Source: JBJXGC01 sp046154545
GTDB lineage: Bacteria > Chloroflexota > Dehalococcoidia > Tepidiformales > Tepidiformaceae
Length of the DNA stretch: 18,467 nucleotides
Assembly: GCA_046154545.1 (NCBI GenBank)
Contig: JBJXGC010000043.1
Span: 1 to 18,467, forward strand
Reading direction: 5' to 3'
A program made the position numbers and the translations under genes. The notes below the pieces were generated by a model. It was given only the letters and a program-made list of their open reading frames with translations, did no database searches and was not told the DNA's origin. Positions 1 through 7,016 of this stretch are shown here, in pieces (position 1 is the first letter of the stretch; every line of letters begins with the position of its first letter).

Positions 1-219
1 CTCTCCGGCGAGCTCGTCGAGCTGGTCCTCCAGACCGAGCGCGAACTCGCCATTCAGGGGCGGCCCCTCCCGGAAATCGCCCGCCTCCTCGAGGAAGAGT
101 TTCGCCTGCGCGGCATCTCCGGGAATCCGAACGCCATCGAAGCTCCCCTGATCAACGCGGTGCTTCAATGGGAAGACGACTTCCTCGGCTTCGCCGGCAT
201 CGCCCGGGCCGAAAGCTGA
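1..219 (+). CDS. 3' end of an unrecognised protein (partial)
   Basis: An open frame runs from the first base to a TGA at 217-219 and gives 72 residues. The start lies outside the window. The visible tail is acidic and probably helical, with a run rich in Glu, Leu and Arg in the first 40 residues and a Trp-Glu-Asp-Asp stretch near the end. Codon use is strongly GC-biased at third positions, like the neighbouring genes, which supports real coding. I do not recognise the family and see no catalytic motif. It ends about 215 nt before the glmS ribozyme, so it is probably a separate transcription unit from glmS. Confidence 0.6.
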   Translation, partial: LSGELVELVLQTERELAIQGRPLPEIARLLEEEFRLRGISGNPNAIEAPLINAVLQWEDDFLGFAGIARAES

Positions 220-268
220 CGAGGGCCGTCGGCCGTCAGCCGCGCGCGGTTCGTCTGTTACACACACC

Positions 269-285
269 TTGGCGCCTACTTGGCG
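269..285 (+). terminator. Possible weak hairpin after the first gene
   Basis: GGCGCC (269-274) and GGCGCC (280-285) can pair around a 5-nt loop, about 50 nt after the stop of the first gene. No T-run follows, so it is at best a weak or factor-assisted terminator. The surrounding bases also repeat TTGGCGCC directly, so this may be chance. Confidence 0.2.
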
Positions 286-335
286 CCCTCCGCCTCTTGG
301 CGATTCAGCCCCTCGAGCGGCGCACCCCGGGCCGA

Positions 336-364
336 TTGACGGGAGATCGCCCCCAACTGAGACT
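336..364 (+). promoter_or_regulatory. Possible glmS promoter
   Basis: TTGACG at 336-341 matches a -35 box well, and GAGACT at 359-364 is a weak -10 at 17-nt spacing. Transcription would begin near 371, placing about 60 nt of leader before the ribozyme cleavage site. It is the only candidate I see in the 215 nt between the upstream gene and the ribozyme. The -10 matches the consensus at only three of six positions. Confidence 0.3.
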
Positions 365-433
365 GGAGTGACCCAACCCTGAGGTGATGCCAGCGCAGCG
401 ATTCCGCGACATCAATCGTGAGCACCAACTTCA

Positions 434-575
434 AGCGCCAGGTCCTTCCCACACTCCAGCGGGAAGGATGACGAGGCGGGGGCAGGATCGAACCACTCGG
501 CGGATGGCCCCCCGGCAGGCACGGCCGCAGGCAGCACACAAACCAGCACGGGTAACCGGCTGACAAAGGTGCGCC
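434..575 (+). ncRNA. glmS ribozyme: glmS ribozyme (GlcN6P-activated self-cleaving riboswitch)
   Basis: This leader element lies directly upstream of glmS. The predicted cleavage is between A434 and G435, before the conserved GCGCC. P1 is TCCTTCCC (443-450) with GGGAAGGA (461-468). It is followed by the conserved TGACGAGG (469-476). P2 can form from GGGGG (478-482) and CCCCC (508-512). The core also has ATCGA (487-491) and TCGGCGGATG (497-506), both hallmark strings of known glmS ribozymes. P3 is CGGC (513-516) with GCCG (524-527). P4 is GGC-A-GCAC (530-537) with GTGCGCC (569-575). P4.1 is CAGC (544-547) with GCTG (559-562), capped by CGG/CCG and a GTAA tetraloop. ACAAAG follows, as in the Bacillus ribozymes. 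In the known family, glucosamine-6-phosphate acts as cofactor for cleavage, and the cut mRNA is destroyed, giving negative feedback on GlmS. About 115 nt separate its end from the glmS ATG. The alignment was made from memory, without a covariance search. Confidence 0.93.
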
Positions 576-690
576 AGGTGCCAGGGATTACGCCTCCCTT
601 CCCGCTCACACACGACCAGCTTCGCCCGAACAGTTGGCCCGTCCTCGCGGCGTATGACCGCGCTCGGCGGCGGGCCCAGGAGCATCTGAT

Positions 691-2538
691 ATGTGTGGCA
701 TCGTGGGATACACGGGCCCGAACCCGGCTGCGCCGGTCCTCCTCAGCGCCCTGCACGACCTCGAATACCGGGGCTACGACTCCGCCGGGATCGCGGTCCT
801 CGCGACCGCCGGCGACCGCATCATCGTCGCCAAGCGTGAAGGCAAGATTGCCAACCTCGAGGCGCGCCTCTCTGAAGGCTCTCCCCTCACCGGGACGACC
901 GGCATCGGACACACGCGCTGGGCCACGCACGGCAAGCCCAATGACGCCAACGCCCATCCTCACCTCAGCTGCCACGGCGAAGTCGTTGTGATCCACAACG
1001 GCATCGTCGAAAACTACGCCGAGCTGCGCGCCCGGCTGCGGACGGGCGGCCACACCTTCGCCAGCGAGACGGACACCGAGACCATCGCCCACCTCCTGGA
1101 GGACGCCCTCGGCGGCGGCGCCTCCCTCTTCGAGGCCCTGCGACAGACCTGCGCCGAACTGGAAGGGTCCCAGGCCGTCCTCGCGATGAGCGCCAGTGAA
1201 CCGGGCGTCATCGTGGGCGCCCGGCTCGGCAACGCCGGTGGCATTGTGATCGGCTACGGCGAAGGGGAGATGTACCTGGCCAGCGACCTCGCCGCCATCG
1301 TCCCCCATACCCGGCGGGTCGCCTTCCTCGCTGACCGGGAGCTGGTGCGCGTTGATCACGATGGCGCCGCCTTCACGCGCCTGGACGGCTCACCCCTCAC
1401 GCCGGCCGTCCGCACCATCCCCCATGACCCGGTGAGCGCACTCAAAGGCCAGTACCAGCATTTCATGCTCAAGGAGATCATGGAGCAGCCGGAAGCGCTG
1501 GCCGATACCATCCGCAGCCTCGTCACCTTCGAGCCGCCGTCGCTCCACCTGGACGACCTCGGCCCGGTCGATGCCGAATTGGCGCGGGTGAAGCGCGTCG
1601 TCCTGGTCGGCATGGGCACCTCTCTCCATGCGGCGATGGTCGGCAGGCGCTACGTCGAGGCGCTCGCCGGCGTCCCCGCGGAAGTCGATAACGCCAGCGA
1701 GTTCCGCTACCGCGAACCGATCCTCGACACCGACACCCTCCTGATCTCTGTCAGCCAATCGGGCGAGACCGTGGACGTGCTCGAGGCGATGGCGGTGGCG
1801 AAGCGGGCGGGTGCGCTCCAGGTGACCATCTGCAACACCGAAGGTGGCCAGACCACCCGGGTGGCTGATGGCACGGTCTATACCCGGGCCGGCCTCGAGC
1901 GCGGCGTCGCCAGCACGAAGTGCTTCGTGACCGCCCTGGCCGCGCTCTACTGCCTGGCGCTGCGGCTCGGAGAGGCGAAGGGGGCCTCGCGCGACGCCAT
2001 AGACGACGGTATCGCCGCCCTCGCCCGGCTCCCCGACGCCGTCGCCCGCGTCCTTGCCGATACAAAGCCGTACCAACGCCTGGCGACCCGGTTCTCCGAC
2101 TCCACCCATATGCTTTTCCTTGGGCGCGGGCTCGCCTTTCCGGTCGCCATGGAGGGCGCGCTCAAGATGAAGGAGATCAGCTATATCCATGCCGAAGGTT
2201 ACGCCGCGGGCGAGATGAAGCACGGCCCCATCGCCCTGGTCGACCGCTCGTTTCCAACCGTGGCCGTTGCCACGAAACACGCGCTCCGGTCGAAGCTCAT
2301 CTCGAACATTGAGCAGGTCCAGGCCCGGGGCGGCCCCGTCATCGCCGTCGTCACCGAAGGGGACAGCGAAATCGCGGCCCTGGCGGCCGAGACGGTCAGT
2401 GTCCCCGAAGTGCCGGCCCTGCTCGAACCGATCGTCGCGACCGTGCCTGTCCAGTGTCTCGCCTACTACATCGCCGTCCATCGCGGGTGCGACGTTGACC
2501 AGCCCCGTAACCTCGCCAAGACGGTCACCGTAGAATGA
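691..2538 (+). CDS. glmS: Glutamine--fructose-6-phosphate aminotransferase (isomerizing)
   Basis: GlmS makes glucosamine-6-phosphate from fructose-6-phosphate and glutamine, the entry step to UDP-GlcNAc and cell-wall sugars. The 615 residues match the usual length of about 609. Residues 1 to about 230 are the Ntn glutaminase domain: catalytic Cys2 after Met removal (MCGIVGY), HTRWATHG at 74-81 and NGIVENY at 103-109. The first SIS domain starts near 300 and includes SVSQSGET (353-360). The second SIS domain lies after about 450 and carries the conserved run KMKEISYIHAEGY. The C-terminus DQPRNLAKTVTVE is the canonical tail that forms part of the active site. The start is fixed by AGGAG at 678-682, 8 nt before the ATG. 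Expression is very probably controlled by the glmS ribozyme in its leader. Confidence 0.97.
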   Translation: MCGIVGYTGPNPAAPVLLSALHDLEYRGYDSAGIAVLATAGDRIIVAKREGKIANLEARLSEGSPLTGTTGIGHTRWATHGKPNDANAHPHLSCHGEVVVIHNGIVENYAELRARLRTGGHTFASETDTETIAHLLEDALGGGASLFEALRQTCAELEGSQAVLAMSASEPGVIVGARLGNAGGIVIGYGEGEMYLASDLAAIVPHTRRVAFLADRELVRVDHDGAAFTRLDGSPLTPAVRTIPHDPVSALKGQYQHFMLKEIMEQPEALADTIRSLVTFEPPSLHLDDLGPVDAELARVKRVVLVGMGTSLHAAMVGRRYVEALAGVPAEVDNASEFRYREPILDTDTLLISVSQSGETVDVLEAMAVAKRAGALQVTICNTEGGQTTRVADGTVYTRAGLERGVASTKCFVTALAALYCLALRLGEAKGASRDAIDDGIAALARLPDAVARVLADTKPYQRLATRFSDSTHMLFLGRGLAFPVAMEGALKMKEISYIHAEGYAAGEMKHGPIALVDRSFPTVAVATKHALRSKLISNIEQVQARGGPVIAVVTEGDSEIAALAAETVSVPEVPALLEPIVATVPVQCLAYYIAVHRGCDVDQPRNLAKTVTVE

Positions 2539-2572
2539 ACCAGGCAGCGCGGCTGGCGCGGCCGTTCGGCCG

Positions 2573-2603
2573 TTGTCCGGCAGCGGATCGGGCGGGGTAT
2601 AAT
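2573..2603 (+). promoter_or_regulatory. Promoter of ppsA
   Basis: A perfect TATAAT lies at 2598-2603. The best -35 match is TTGTCC at 2573-2578, at a long 19-nt spacing. Transcription would start near 2610, leaving a leader of about 45 nt with the ribosome binding site GGAGG at 2641-2645. ppsA is therefore likely to be transcribed independently of glmS. Confidence 0.6.
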
Positions 2604-2655
2604 CCCGCTGAGCCATCGTCAGCACCTATGCTGGGCCCGTGGAGGTATAGCGTTC

Positions 2656-4965
2656 GTGGTTAGCGTGAGTAAGTGCGTCGTCTGGTTCCGAGAAGTCGGC
2701 CGCGACGACATTGGCCTTGTGGGCGGTAAGGGTGCGAACCTTGGCGAGCTCACCCGGGCCTCCATCCCTGTACCTCCCGGCTTTGTCGTCACCGCCGATA
2801 CCTACTTTCACTTCATCGAGGAGAACGGCCTCGAGCCGCTCATCAAGAAGGAACTCTTCGGGCTCAATGTCCACAGCTCCCGTGAGCTGAACGAGCGGGC
2901 GCTGCGCATCCGCCAACGCATCATCGAAGCCGCCATGCCGCCCCACATCGCGGCCGATATCCGCGAGGCCTACCGCGAACTGGGCGAGGGCGCAGTCGCC
3001 GTCCGCAGCTCGGCCACGGCCGAAGACCTCCCCGAAGCGAGCTTCGCCGGCCAGCAGAGCACGTTCCTCAACGTCGTCGGCGCCGACAACGTTGTCCGGG
3101 CCGTCCAGGCCTGTTGGGCGTCGCTCTTCGAAGGCCGGGCCATCTTCTACCGCGAAGAGGCCGGGTACGACCACCTCAAGGTCGGCCTCGCCGTCCCCGT
3201 CCAGCGCATGGTCCAGTCCGAAAAGTCGGGCGTGATGTTCACCGTCGAACCCGTGACGTCGGACGCCTCGAAGATCGTCATCGAGGCCGTCTACGGCCTC
3301 GGAGAGGGGATCGTCTCCGGCGAGATCTCCCCCGACCTCTACATGGTCCAGAAGGAGTCCCTCCAGCTCATCGACGCCACGGTGGTCCCCCAGGACCGGA
3401 TGATCGCCCGCTCCGCCGCCTCCGATGGTGCTCACGAGGACGCGAACTCCTGGCAGCCGGTCCCGGATGACCTCGTCGATCGGCAGAAGCTCAGTACCGA
3501 GGACATCAAGGAACTCGCCCGCATTGGCCGCGACGTCGAGGCCCACTATGGCGGCCCTCAGGACATCGAATGGGCCTACGAAGGCGGCAAGTTCTACCTC
3601 ACCCAGGCTCGCCCGGTCACCACCATGCGGGCCGGCGGCCAGGACGAGGACGAGGGCGAGGTCGAAACCGCACCGATACTGGTGACCGGTCAGCCGGCCA
3701 GCCCCGGCGTCGGTATCGGACCCGTGCGGATCGTCCTCGACCCCCACAACATCGACATCGTGAAGCAGGGTGACGTCCTCGTCGCCGAGATGACCACCCC
3801 CGACTTCGTCCCCGCGATGAAACGGGCCTCGGCCATCGTCACCGAGCGCGGCGGGCGCACCTGTCACGCCGCCATCGTCAGCCGCGAACTCGGCATCCCC
3901 TGCGTCGTCGGCGTCGGCAAGGCCACGACAGCGCTCGCCGTCGGACGCGAAGTGACCGTCGATGGCACGCTCGGCAACGTCTACGACGGCCGCGCCGAGG
4001 CCCGCCTCGCCTGGGCCGAGCACCAGAAGCAGAAGTACGCCCACGCCGCCACCCTCATGACCAACACCCGGCTCTACGTGAACTTGGCGGAGCCGGAGCT
4101 GGCCGAGCGTATCGCCTCCCGCCACGTCGATGGCGTCGGGCTCCTTCGAGCCGAGTTCATCGTCGCTCAGATCGGCGTCCACCCCCGTCAGTTCATGGAG
4201 GAAGGCCACCCCGAGGAGTACACACGGCAATTGGCCTCGGGTATCCGTGAGTTCTGCCGCGCCTTCACGCCGCGGCCCGTGGTCTACCGCCTGACCGACT
4301 TCAAGACGAACGAGTACGCCAACCTCCGCGGCGGGACGAAGTACGAGGCGAACGAAGAGAACCCGATGATCGGCTTCCGTGGCGCCAGCCGTTATGTCGC
4401 TGAACCCGACGTCTTCCAGCTCGAACTCGATGCCATCAAGCAGGTCCGGGCCGAGTACACGAACCTCTATGTGATGGTGCCCTTCGTCCGCACCCCGAGC
4501 GAGCTCCGCGGGGTGAAGCGGCTCCTCGCCGAGCAGGGCTTAGTCCGCGGCGAGGACTTCAAGCTCTGGATGATGGTCGAGGTGCCCTCCAACGTGATCA
4601 TCCTCGACAAGTTCATCGATGTCGGCATCGACGGCATCTCGATCGGCTCGAACGACCTCACCCAGCTCGTCCTCGGCATCGACCGCGACAGCGAGAAGCT
4701 GGCCGAGTCGTTCGACGAGCGGAACGAGGCCGTCATGCTCGCCATCCAGACCGCTGTCACGACGGCCCGCCGCCGCGGCATCACCGTCTCGATCTGCGGC
4801 CAGGCCCCGAGTGTCTACCCCGAGGTGACGGAGAAGCTGGTCGAGTGGGGCATGACGAGCGTCAGCGTGAGCCCCGACATGATCGACCGCACCCGCGAGA
4901 TCATCGCCAACGCCGAGGCGAAGCTCGGCCGGACGCCCCAGCAGTTACCTTCCCGGGAAGGGTAA
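2656..4965 (+). CDS. ppsA: Phosphoenolpyruvate synthase (pyruvate, water dikinase)
   Basis: PpsA converts pyruvate and ATP to PEP, AMP and phosphate, the gluconeogenic bypass of pyruvate kinase. The 769 residues are close to the roughly 790 of E. coli PpsA. Domains run in the normal order: an ATP-grasp N-domain from about 15 to 325 (GGKGANLGEL at 23-32, VRSSATAEDLP at 116-125), the swivelling phosphohistidine domain (GGRTCHAAI, His404), and the TIM-barrel PEP/pyruvate domain from about 470. The barrel holds SIGSNDLTQLVLG (662-674) and the catalytic Cys714 in SICGQAPS. A short Asp/Glu-rich linker (about 330-337) joins the first two domains. The GTG start at 2656 is chosen because GGAGG ends 10 nt upstream. 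A second in-frame GTG at 2665 is less well spaced. All key residues are present, so it should be active. Confidence 0.95.
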   Translation: MVSVSKCVVWFREVGRDDIGLVGGKGANLGELTRASIPVPPGFVVTADTYFHFIEENGLEPLIKKELFGLNVHSSRELNERALRIRQRIIEAAMPPHIAADIREAYRELGEGAVAVRSSATAEDLPEASFAGQQSTFLNVVGADNVVRAVQACWASLFEGRAIFYREEAGYDHLKVGLAVPVQRMVQSEKSGVMFTVEPVTSDASKIVIEAVYGLGEGIVSGEISPDLYMVQKESLQLIDATVVPQDRMIARSAASDGAHEDANSWQPVPDDLVDRQKLSTEDIKELARIGRDVEAHYGGPQDIEWAYEGGKFYLTQARPVTTMRAGGQDEDEGEVETAPILVTGQPASPGVGIGPVRIVLDPHNIDIVKQGDVLVAEMTTPDFVPAMKRASAIVTERGGRTCHAAIVSRELGIPCVVGVGKATTALAVGREVTVDGTLGNVYDGRAEARLAWAEHQKQKYAHAATLMTNTRLYVNLAEPELAERIASRHVDGVGLLRAEFIVAQIGVHPRQFMEEGHPEEYTRQLASGIREFCRAFTPRPVVYRLTDFKTNEYANLRGGTKYEANEENPMIGFRGASRYVAEPDVFQLELDAIKQVRAEYTNLYVMVPFVRTPSELRGVKRLLAEQGLVRGEDFKLWMMVEVPSNVIILDKFIDVGIDGISIGSNDLTQLVLGIDRDSEKLAESFDERNEAVMLAIQTAVTTARRRGITVSICGQAPSVYPEVTEKLVEWGMTSVSVSPDMIDRTREIIANAEAKLGRTPQQLPSREG
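4945..4965. repeat. Near-perfect palindrome over the ppsA stop codon
   Basis: TTACCTTCCC and GGGAAGGGTAA are inverted copies apart from one extra G, and they overlap the last ppsA codons and the stop. With a small loop the RNA could form an 8-bp hairpin. No T-run follows. It may slow or protect the mRNA 3' end, or simply be chance. Between it and the next stop codon (about 80 nt) I see nothing further. Confidence 0.3.
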
Positions 4966-5048
4966 AGCACGCGGCGCGCCCCTCGCGAAGGCCGGACCGG
5001 CAGGCGCACCGCCGGCACGCATCTGCGTCGGCGATGCTCAGTGGCGGC

Positions 5049-5651
5049 TCAGGCCACCGGCGAGGCCGGGCGTGATTCCCATGCGGAACGATCCATACCG
5101 CGCTCTGCCGTGAACGCATTGAGTTGCTGGCGGGCAGCGGCTTCAAGGTCGGCGAAGTCACGCATGCCATCCGTCCACTGGGCGACACCCACATTGGCCG
5201 ATATGAAGACCAGGGAACCGTTGACGCGGGTCTCCAGGCTGCCGAGGGCACGGCCAACGCGCCCGGTGAAGGCGAGGGCCCCTTCGCGTCCGCACTCCCC
5301 GAGGAGGAAGGCATAGTGGTCGGTGCTCAGCAGTCCAATCGAGTCCTCGATGCGCATCACCGAAAGCAAGGCCTGCGCGACCTTGATGCGGACGTCCCCG
5401 ATCTCCTCCGAAGCAGGGTCCAGCGAGTGCTGGACATCGGCGACCGCCAGGGCGAAGGCCGCGCCGCAACGCGCGTGCTTCGCCGCAAGCTTTATCGTTT
5501 CACGTCGCAGCAAGGCGGCATTGCAGAGCGAGGTGTCCGGGTCTTCAAATGGGGCGACGGTGCAGAGGCGCTCCAATTCCTCACTGAGGGACGCCGCCAG
5601 GGTGCGCCACTCGCAGTCGTGCTCTTTCGTGGGACGCGAGAACAGTTTCAC
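5049..5651 (-). CDS. Small protein with a degenerate GGDEF-type domain
   Basis: This 200-residue soluble protein follows the diguanylate cyclase fold pattern along its length. DPDTSLCNAALL (37-48) stands in for the DxLTGLxNRR entry motif. AVADVQHS (69-76) corresponds to the metal-binding DIDxFK strand. IEDSIGLLSTDHYAFLL (101-117) covers the active-site loop, and ISANVGVA (150-157) matches the final strand. At the GGDEF signature the residues are Ser-Thr-Asp-His-Tyr (109-113), so cyclase activity is unlikely. It may bind c-di-GMP or GTP, or act as a protein partner. I prefer the GTG at 5651 because AGAGG precedes it by 6 nt. A longer frame to 5765 exists but only adds a Cys-Ala-Asp-Arg-Ala-Pro tandem encoded by a DNA repeat. 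It is convergent with ppsA and divergent from dgt. The domain assignment rests on pattern resemblance. Confidence 0.7.
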   Translation of the reverse strand: MKLFSRPTKEHDCEWRTLAASLSEELERLCTVAPFEDPDTSLCNAALLRRETIKLAAKHARCGAAFALAVADVQHSLDPASEEIGDVRIKVAQALLSVMRIEDSIGLLSTDHYAFLLGECGREGALAFTGRVGRALGSLETRVNGSLVFISANVGVAQWTDGMRDFADLEAAARQQLNAFTAERGMDRSAWESRPASPVA

Positions 5652-5723
5652 GGAGTACCTCTTAGGGAGAGAGTCGGTTCGCGCCACGGAACACTTGATG
5701 GGTTGAGCCGCCAACCGGGCGGC

Positions 5724-5763
5724 AGGCGCGCGATCGGCGCAAGGCGCGCGATCGGCGCAAGGC
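5724..5763. repeat. Tandem 18-bp repeat in the GGDEF-like/dgt intergenic region
   Basis: Two perfect 18-bp copies (AGGCGCGCGATCGGCGCA at 5724-5741 and 5742-5759) are followed by a 4-nt start of a third. Each unit contains GCGATCGC-like symmetry (CGCGATCG). It lies between the divergent starts of the GGDEF-like gene and dgt, so it could be a protein-binding site or a replication-slippage product. It falls outside both genes if the GGDEF-like gene starts at 5651. Confidence 0.75.
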
Positions 5764-5853
5764 ACCGAACTCCTTTTGCCATCGCGGCCGGCATCGCCCG
5801 GCCGCGTGAGGCGTTCAAGGGTGAGCGTGGGACCGGTTAAGCCGACTCCGAAC

Positions 5854-5859
5854 TACAAT
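5854..5859 (+). promoter_or_regulatory. -10 box of dgt, placed for a leaderless mRNA
   Basis: TACAAT sits exactly 8 nt before the dgt ATG, so transcription should begin at or within a base or two of the start codon. There is no Shine-Dalgarno sequence. No convincing -35 is seen at 16-18 nt upstream. Confidence 0.5.
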
Positions 5860-5867
5860 CCCCCGAT

Positions 5868-6929
5868 ATGGATCTCCACCTCGTCCGCCGCCGGCTCGAG
5901 GCGGCCGAAGCGCTACTCAGCCCCTTCGCCGCCACCACCGCGAACAGCCGCGGCCGCCAGACGCCGGAAGAACCTTCGCCCGTCCGCACCGCCTACCAGC
6001 GCGACCGCGACCGTATCCTCCACACCAAGGCGTTCCGCCGGCTGAAGCACAAGACACAGGTCTTCATCGCCCCCCAGCTCGACCACTTCGTCACGCGCCT
6101 CACACACACGCTCGAAGTCGCCCAGGTGGCCCGCACCATCGCCCGGGCGCTGAATCTGAACGAGGACCTGGCCGAGGCGGCCGCCCTCGGCCACGACATC
6201 GGCCACGGGCCCTTCGGGCACGCCGGGGAGGAAGCCCTCGCCGCCTGTCTTCCCGAGGGCTTCCGTCACAACTACCAGTCCGTGCGCGTCCTCGACCGTC
6301 TCGAGCGCGATGGCCAGGGCTTGAATCTGACCTTCGAAGTGCTCGACGCCGTCGAGAAGTCGAGCAAGACGCGGGAGGACATCTTCGCCGAGGGCTGGGG
6401 CGTCCCCGCGACGCTTGAGGGTCAGGTGGTGAAAACGGCGGACGCAATCGCCTACGTCAACCACGACATCCTCGATGCCATCCGGGCGGGCCTGATCACC
6501 GAGGACGACCTGCCCGACACCGCCCGGCGCCGCATCGGCCGGTCACACGGCGAGCGCCTCAACACCCTCGTCTGCGACATCGTCGAAGCGAGCTGGGCAG
6601 CCACCGGCGATGTTGCAGACGAGCAGCAGCCCGTCATCCGCTTTAGCCCGGCGATATCGGCCGCCGCCAACGAACTCCGCGAATTCATGTTCACCCGCGT
6701 CTATCTCTTCGACACCACCCGGCGCGAGGCCGAGCGGGGGACGCGGGTTGTAACCTTCCTCTTCGACCACTTCGCCCGGAACGCTGATTCCATCGATTCA
6801 TCCTTCTGCTTGCCGGCCGACCCGCCCGAACGCCGCGCCGCGGACTTCGTGAGCGGGATGACCGACCGCTACGCCCTCGCCGTCGCCCGCCAGCTCGGTT
6901 GCGAGGACGCCCTTGGCTGGCCTGCGTAA
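5868..6929 (+). CDS. dgt: Deoxyguanosinetriphosphate triphosphohydrolase-like HD protein
   Basis: Dgt-type enzymes hydrolyse dNTPs to deoxynucleosides and triphosphate, and so trim the dNTP pool. The 353-residue length fits the short dGTPase-like group rather than the roughly 505-residue E. coli Dgt. The N-terminus has the family strings YQRDRDRILHTKAFRRLKHKTQV (43-65, shown only in part here by its RDRIxHxxAFRRLxxKTQV pattern). The HD domain metal ligands are clear: His80 in RLTHTLEVAQ, His109-Asp110 in GHDIGHGPFGH, and a later Asp in KTADAIAYVNHD. The pattern HNYQSVRVLDR matches the conserved HNxQxxR of the family. The ATG has no ribosome binding site but a -10 box 8 nt upstream. It lies two genes before dnaG, a grouping often seen in bacteria. 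Substrate preference cannot be read from sequence. Confidence 0.9.
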   Translation: MDLHLVRRRLEAAEALLSPFAATTANSRGRQTPEEPSPVRTAYQRDRDRILHTKAFRRLKHKTQVFIAPQLDHFVTRLTHTLEVAQVARTIARALNLNEDLAEAAALGHDIGHGPFGHAGEEALAACLPEGFRHNYQSVRVLDRLERDGQGLNLTFEVLDAVEKSSKTREDIFAEGWGVPATLEGQVVKTADAIAYVNHDILDAIRAGLITEDDLPDTARRRIGRSHGERLNTLVCDIVEASWAATGDVADEQQPVIRFSPAISAAANELREFMFTRVYLFDTTRREAERGTRVVTFLFDHFARNADSIDSSFCLPADPPERRAADFVSGMTDRYALAVARQLGCEDALGWPA

Positions 6930-6959
6930 GCACGCCGTATACACCGCACCTCGCTGCGT

Positions 6960-6989
6960 TTGCTGTCAGCCGCATCGGGAACAGATAAT
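6960..6989 (+). promoter_or_regulatory. Promoter of the SH3/CARDB gene
   Basis: TTGCTG (6960-6965) and GATAAT (6984-6989) are spaced by 18 nt. Transcription would start near 6996, about 20 nt before the ATG at 7017. The short leader shows no Shine-Dalgarno sequence. The 87-nt gap after dgt shows no terminator. Confidence 0.45.
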
Positions 6990-7016
6990 TGCCGCAGTGG
7001 CTGAAGTCTCTTTTCT

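Noticed and set aside
484..500. tRNA-like T-loop on the minus strand (GGATCGAACC)
   Set aside because: No acceptor, anticodon or D arms can be folded around it, and the bases belong to the glmS ribozyme core.
412..1359. Long minus-strand frame opposite glmS and its leader (315 aa)
   Set aside because: It is antisense to an unmistakable glmS and ribozyme, has no family resemblance, and arises from high GC third positions.
2559..2572. Hairpin CGGCC-GTTC-GGCCG after glmS as a terminator
   Set aside because: The stem is only 5 bp and no T-run follows, so it is no better than expected in GC-rich DNA.
1390..2625. Minus-strand frame opposite glmS (411 aa)
   Set aside because: It mirrors the coding bias of glmS, with a composition rich in Asp, Gly and Arg typical of antisense frames.
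2626..4230. Minus-strand frame opposite ppsA (534 aa)
   Set aside because: Asp, Gly and Val-rich antisense translation of a clear PEP synthase gene, with no recognisable domain.
5652..5765. N-terminal extension of the GGDEF-like protein
   Set aside because: The GTG at 5651 has a good ribosome binding site, while the extension is low-complexity and comes from the 18-bp DNA repeat.
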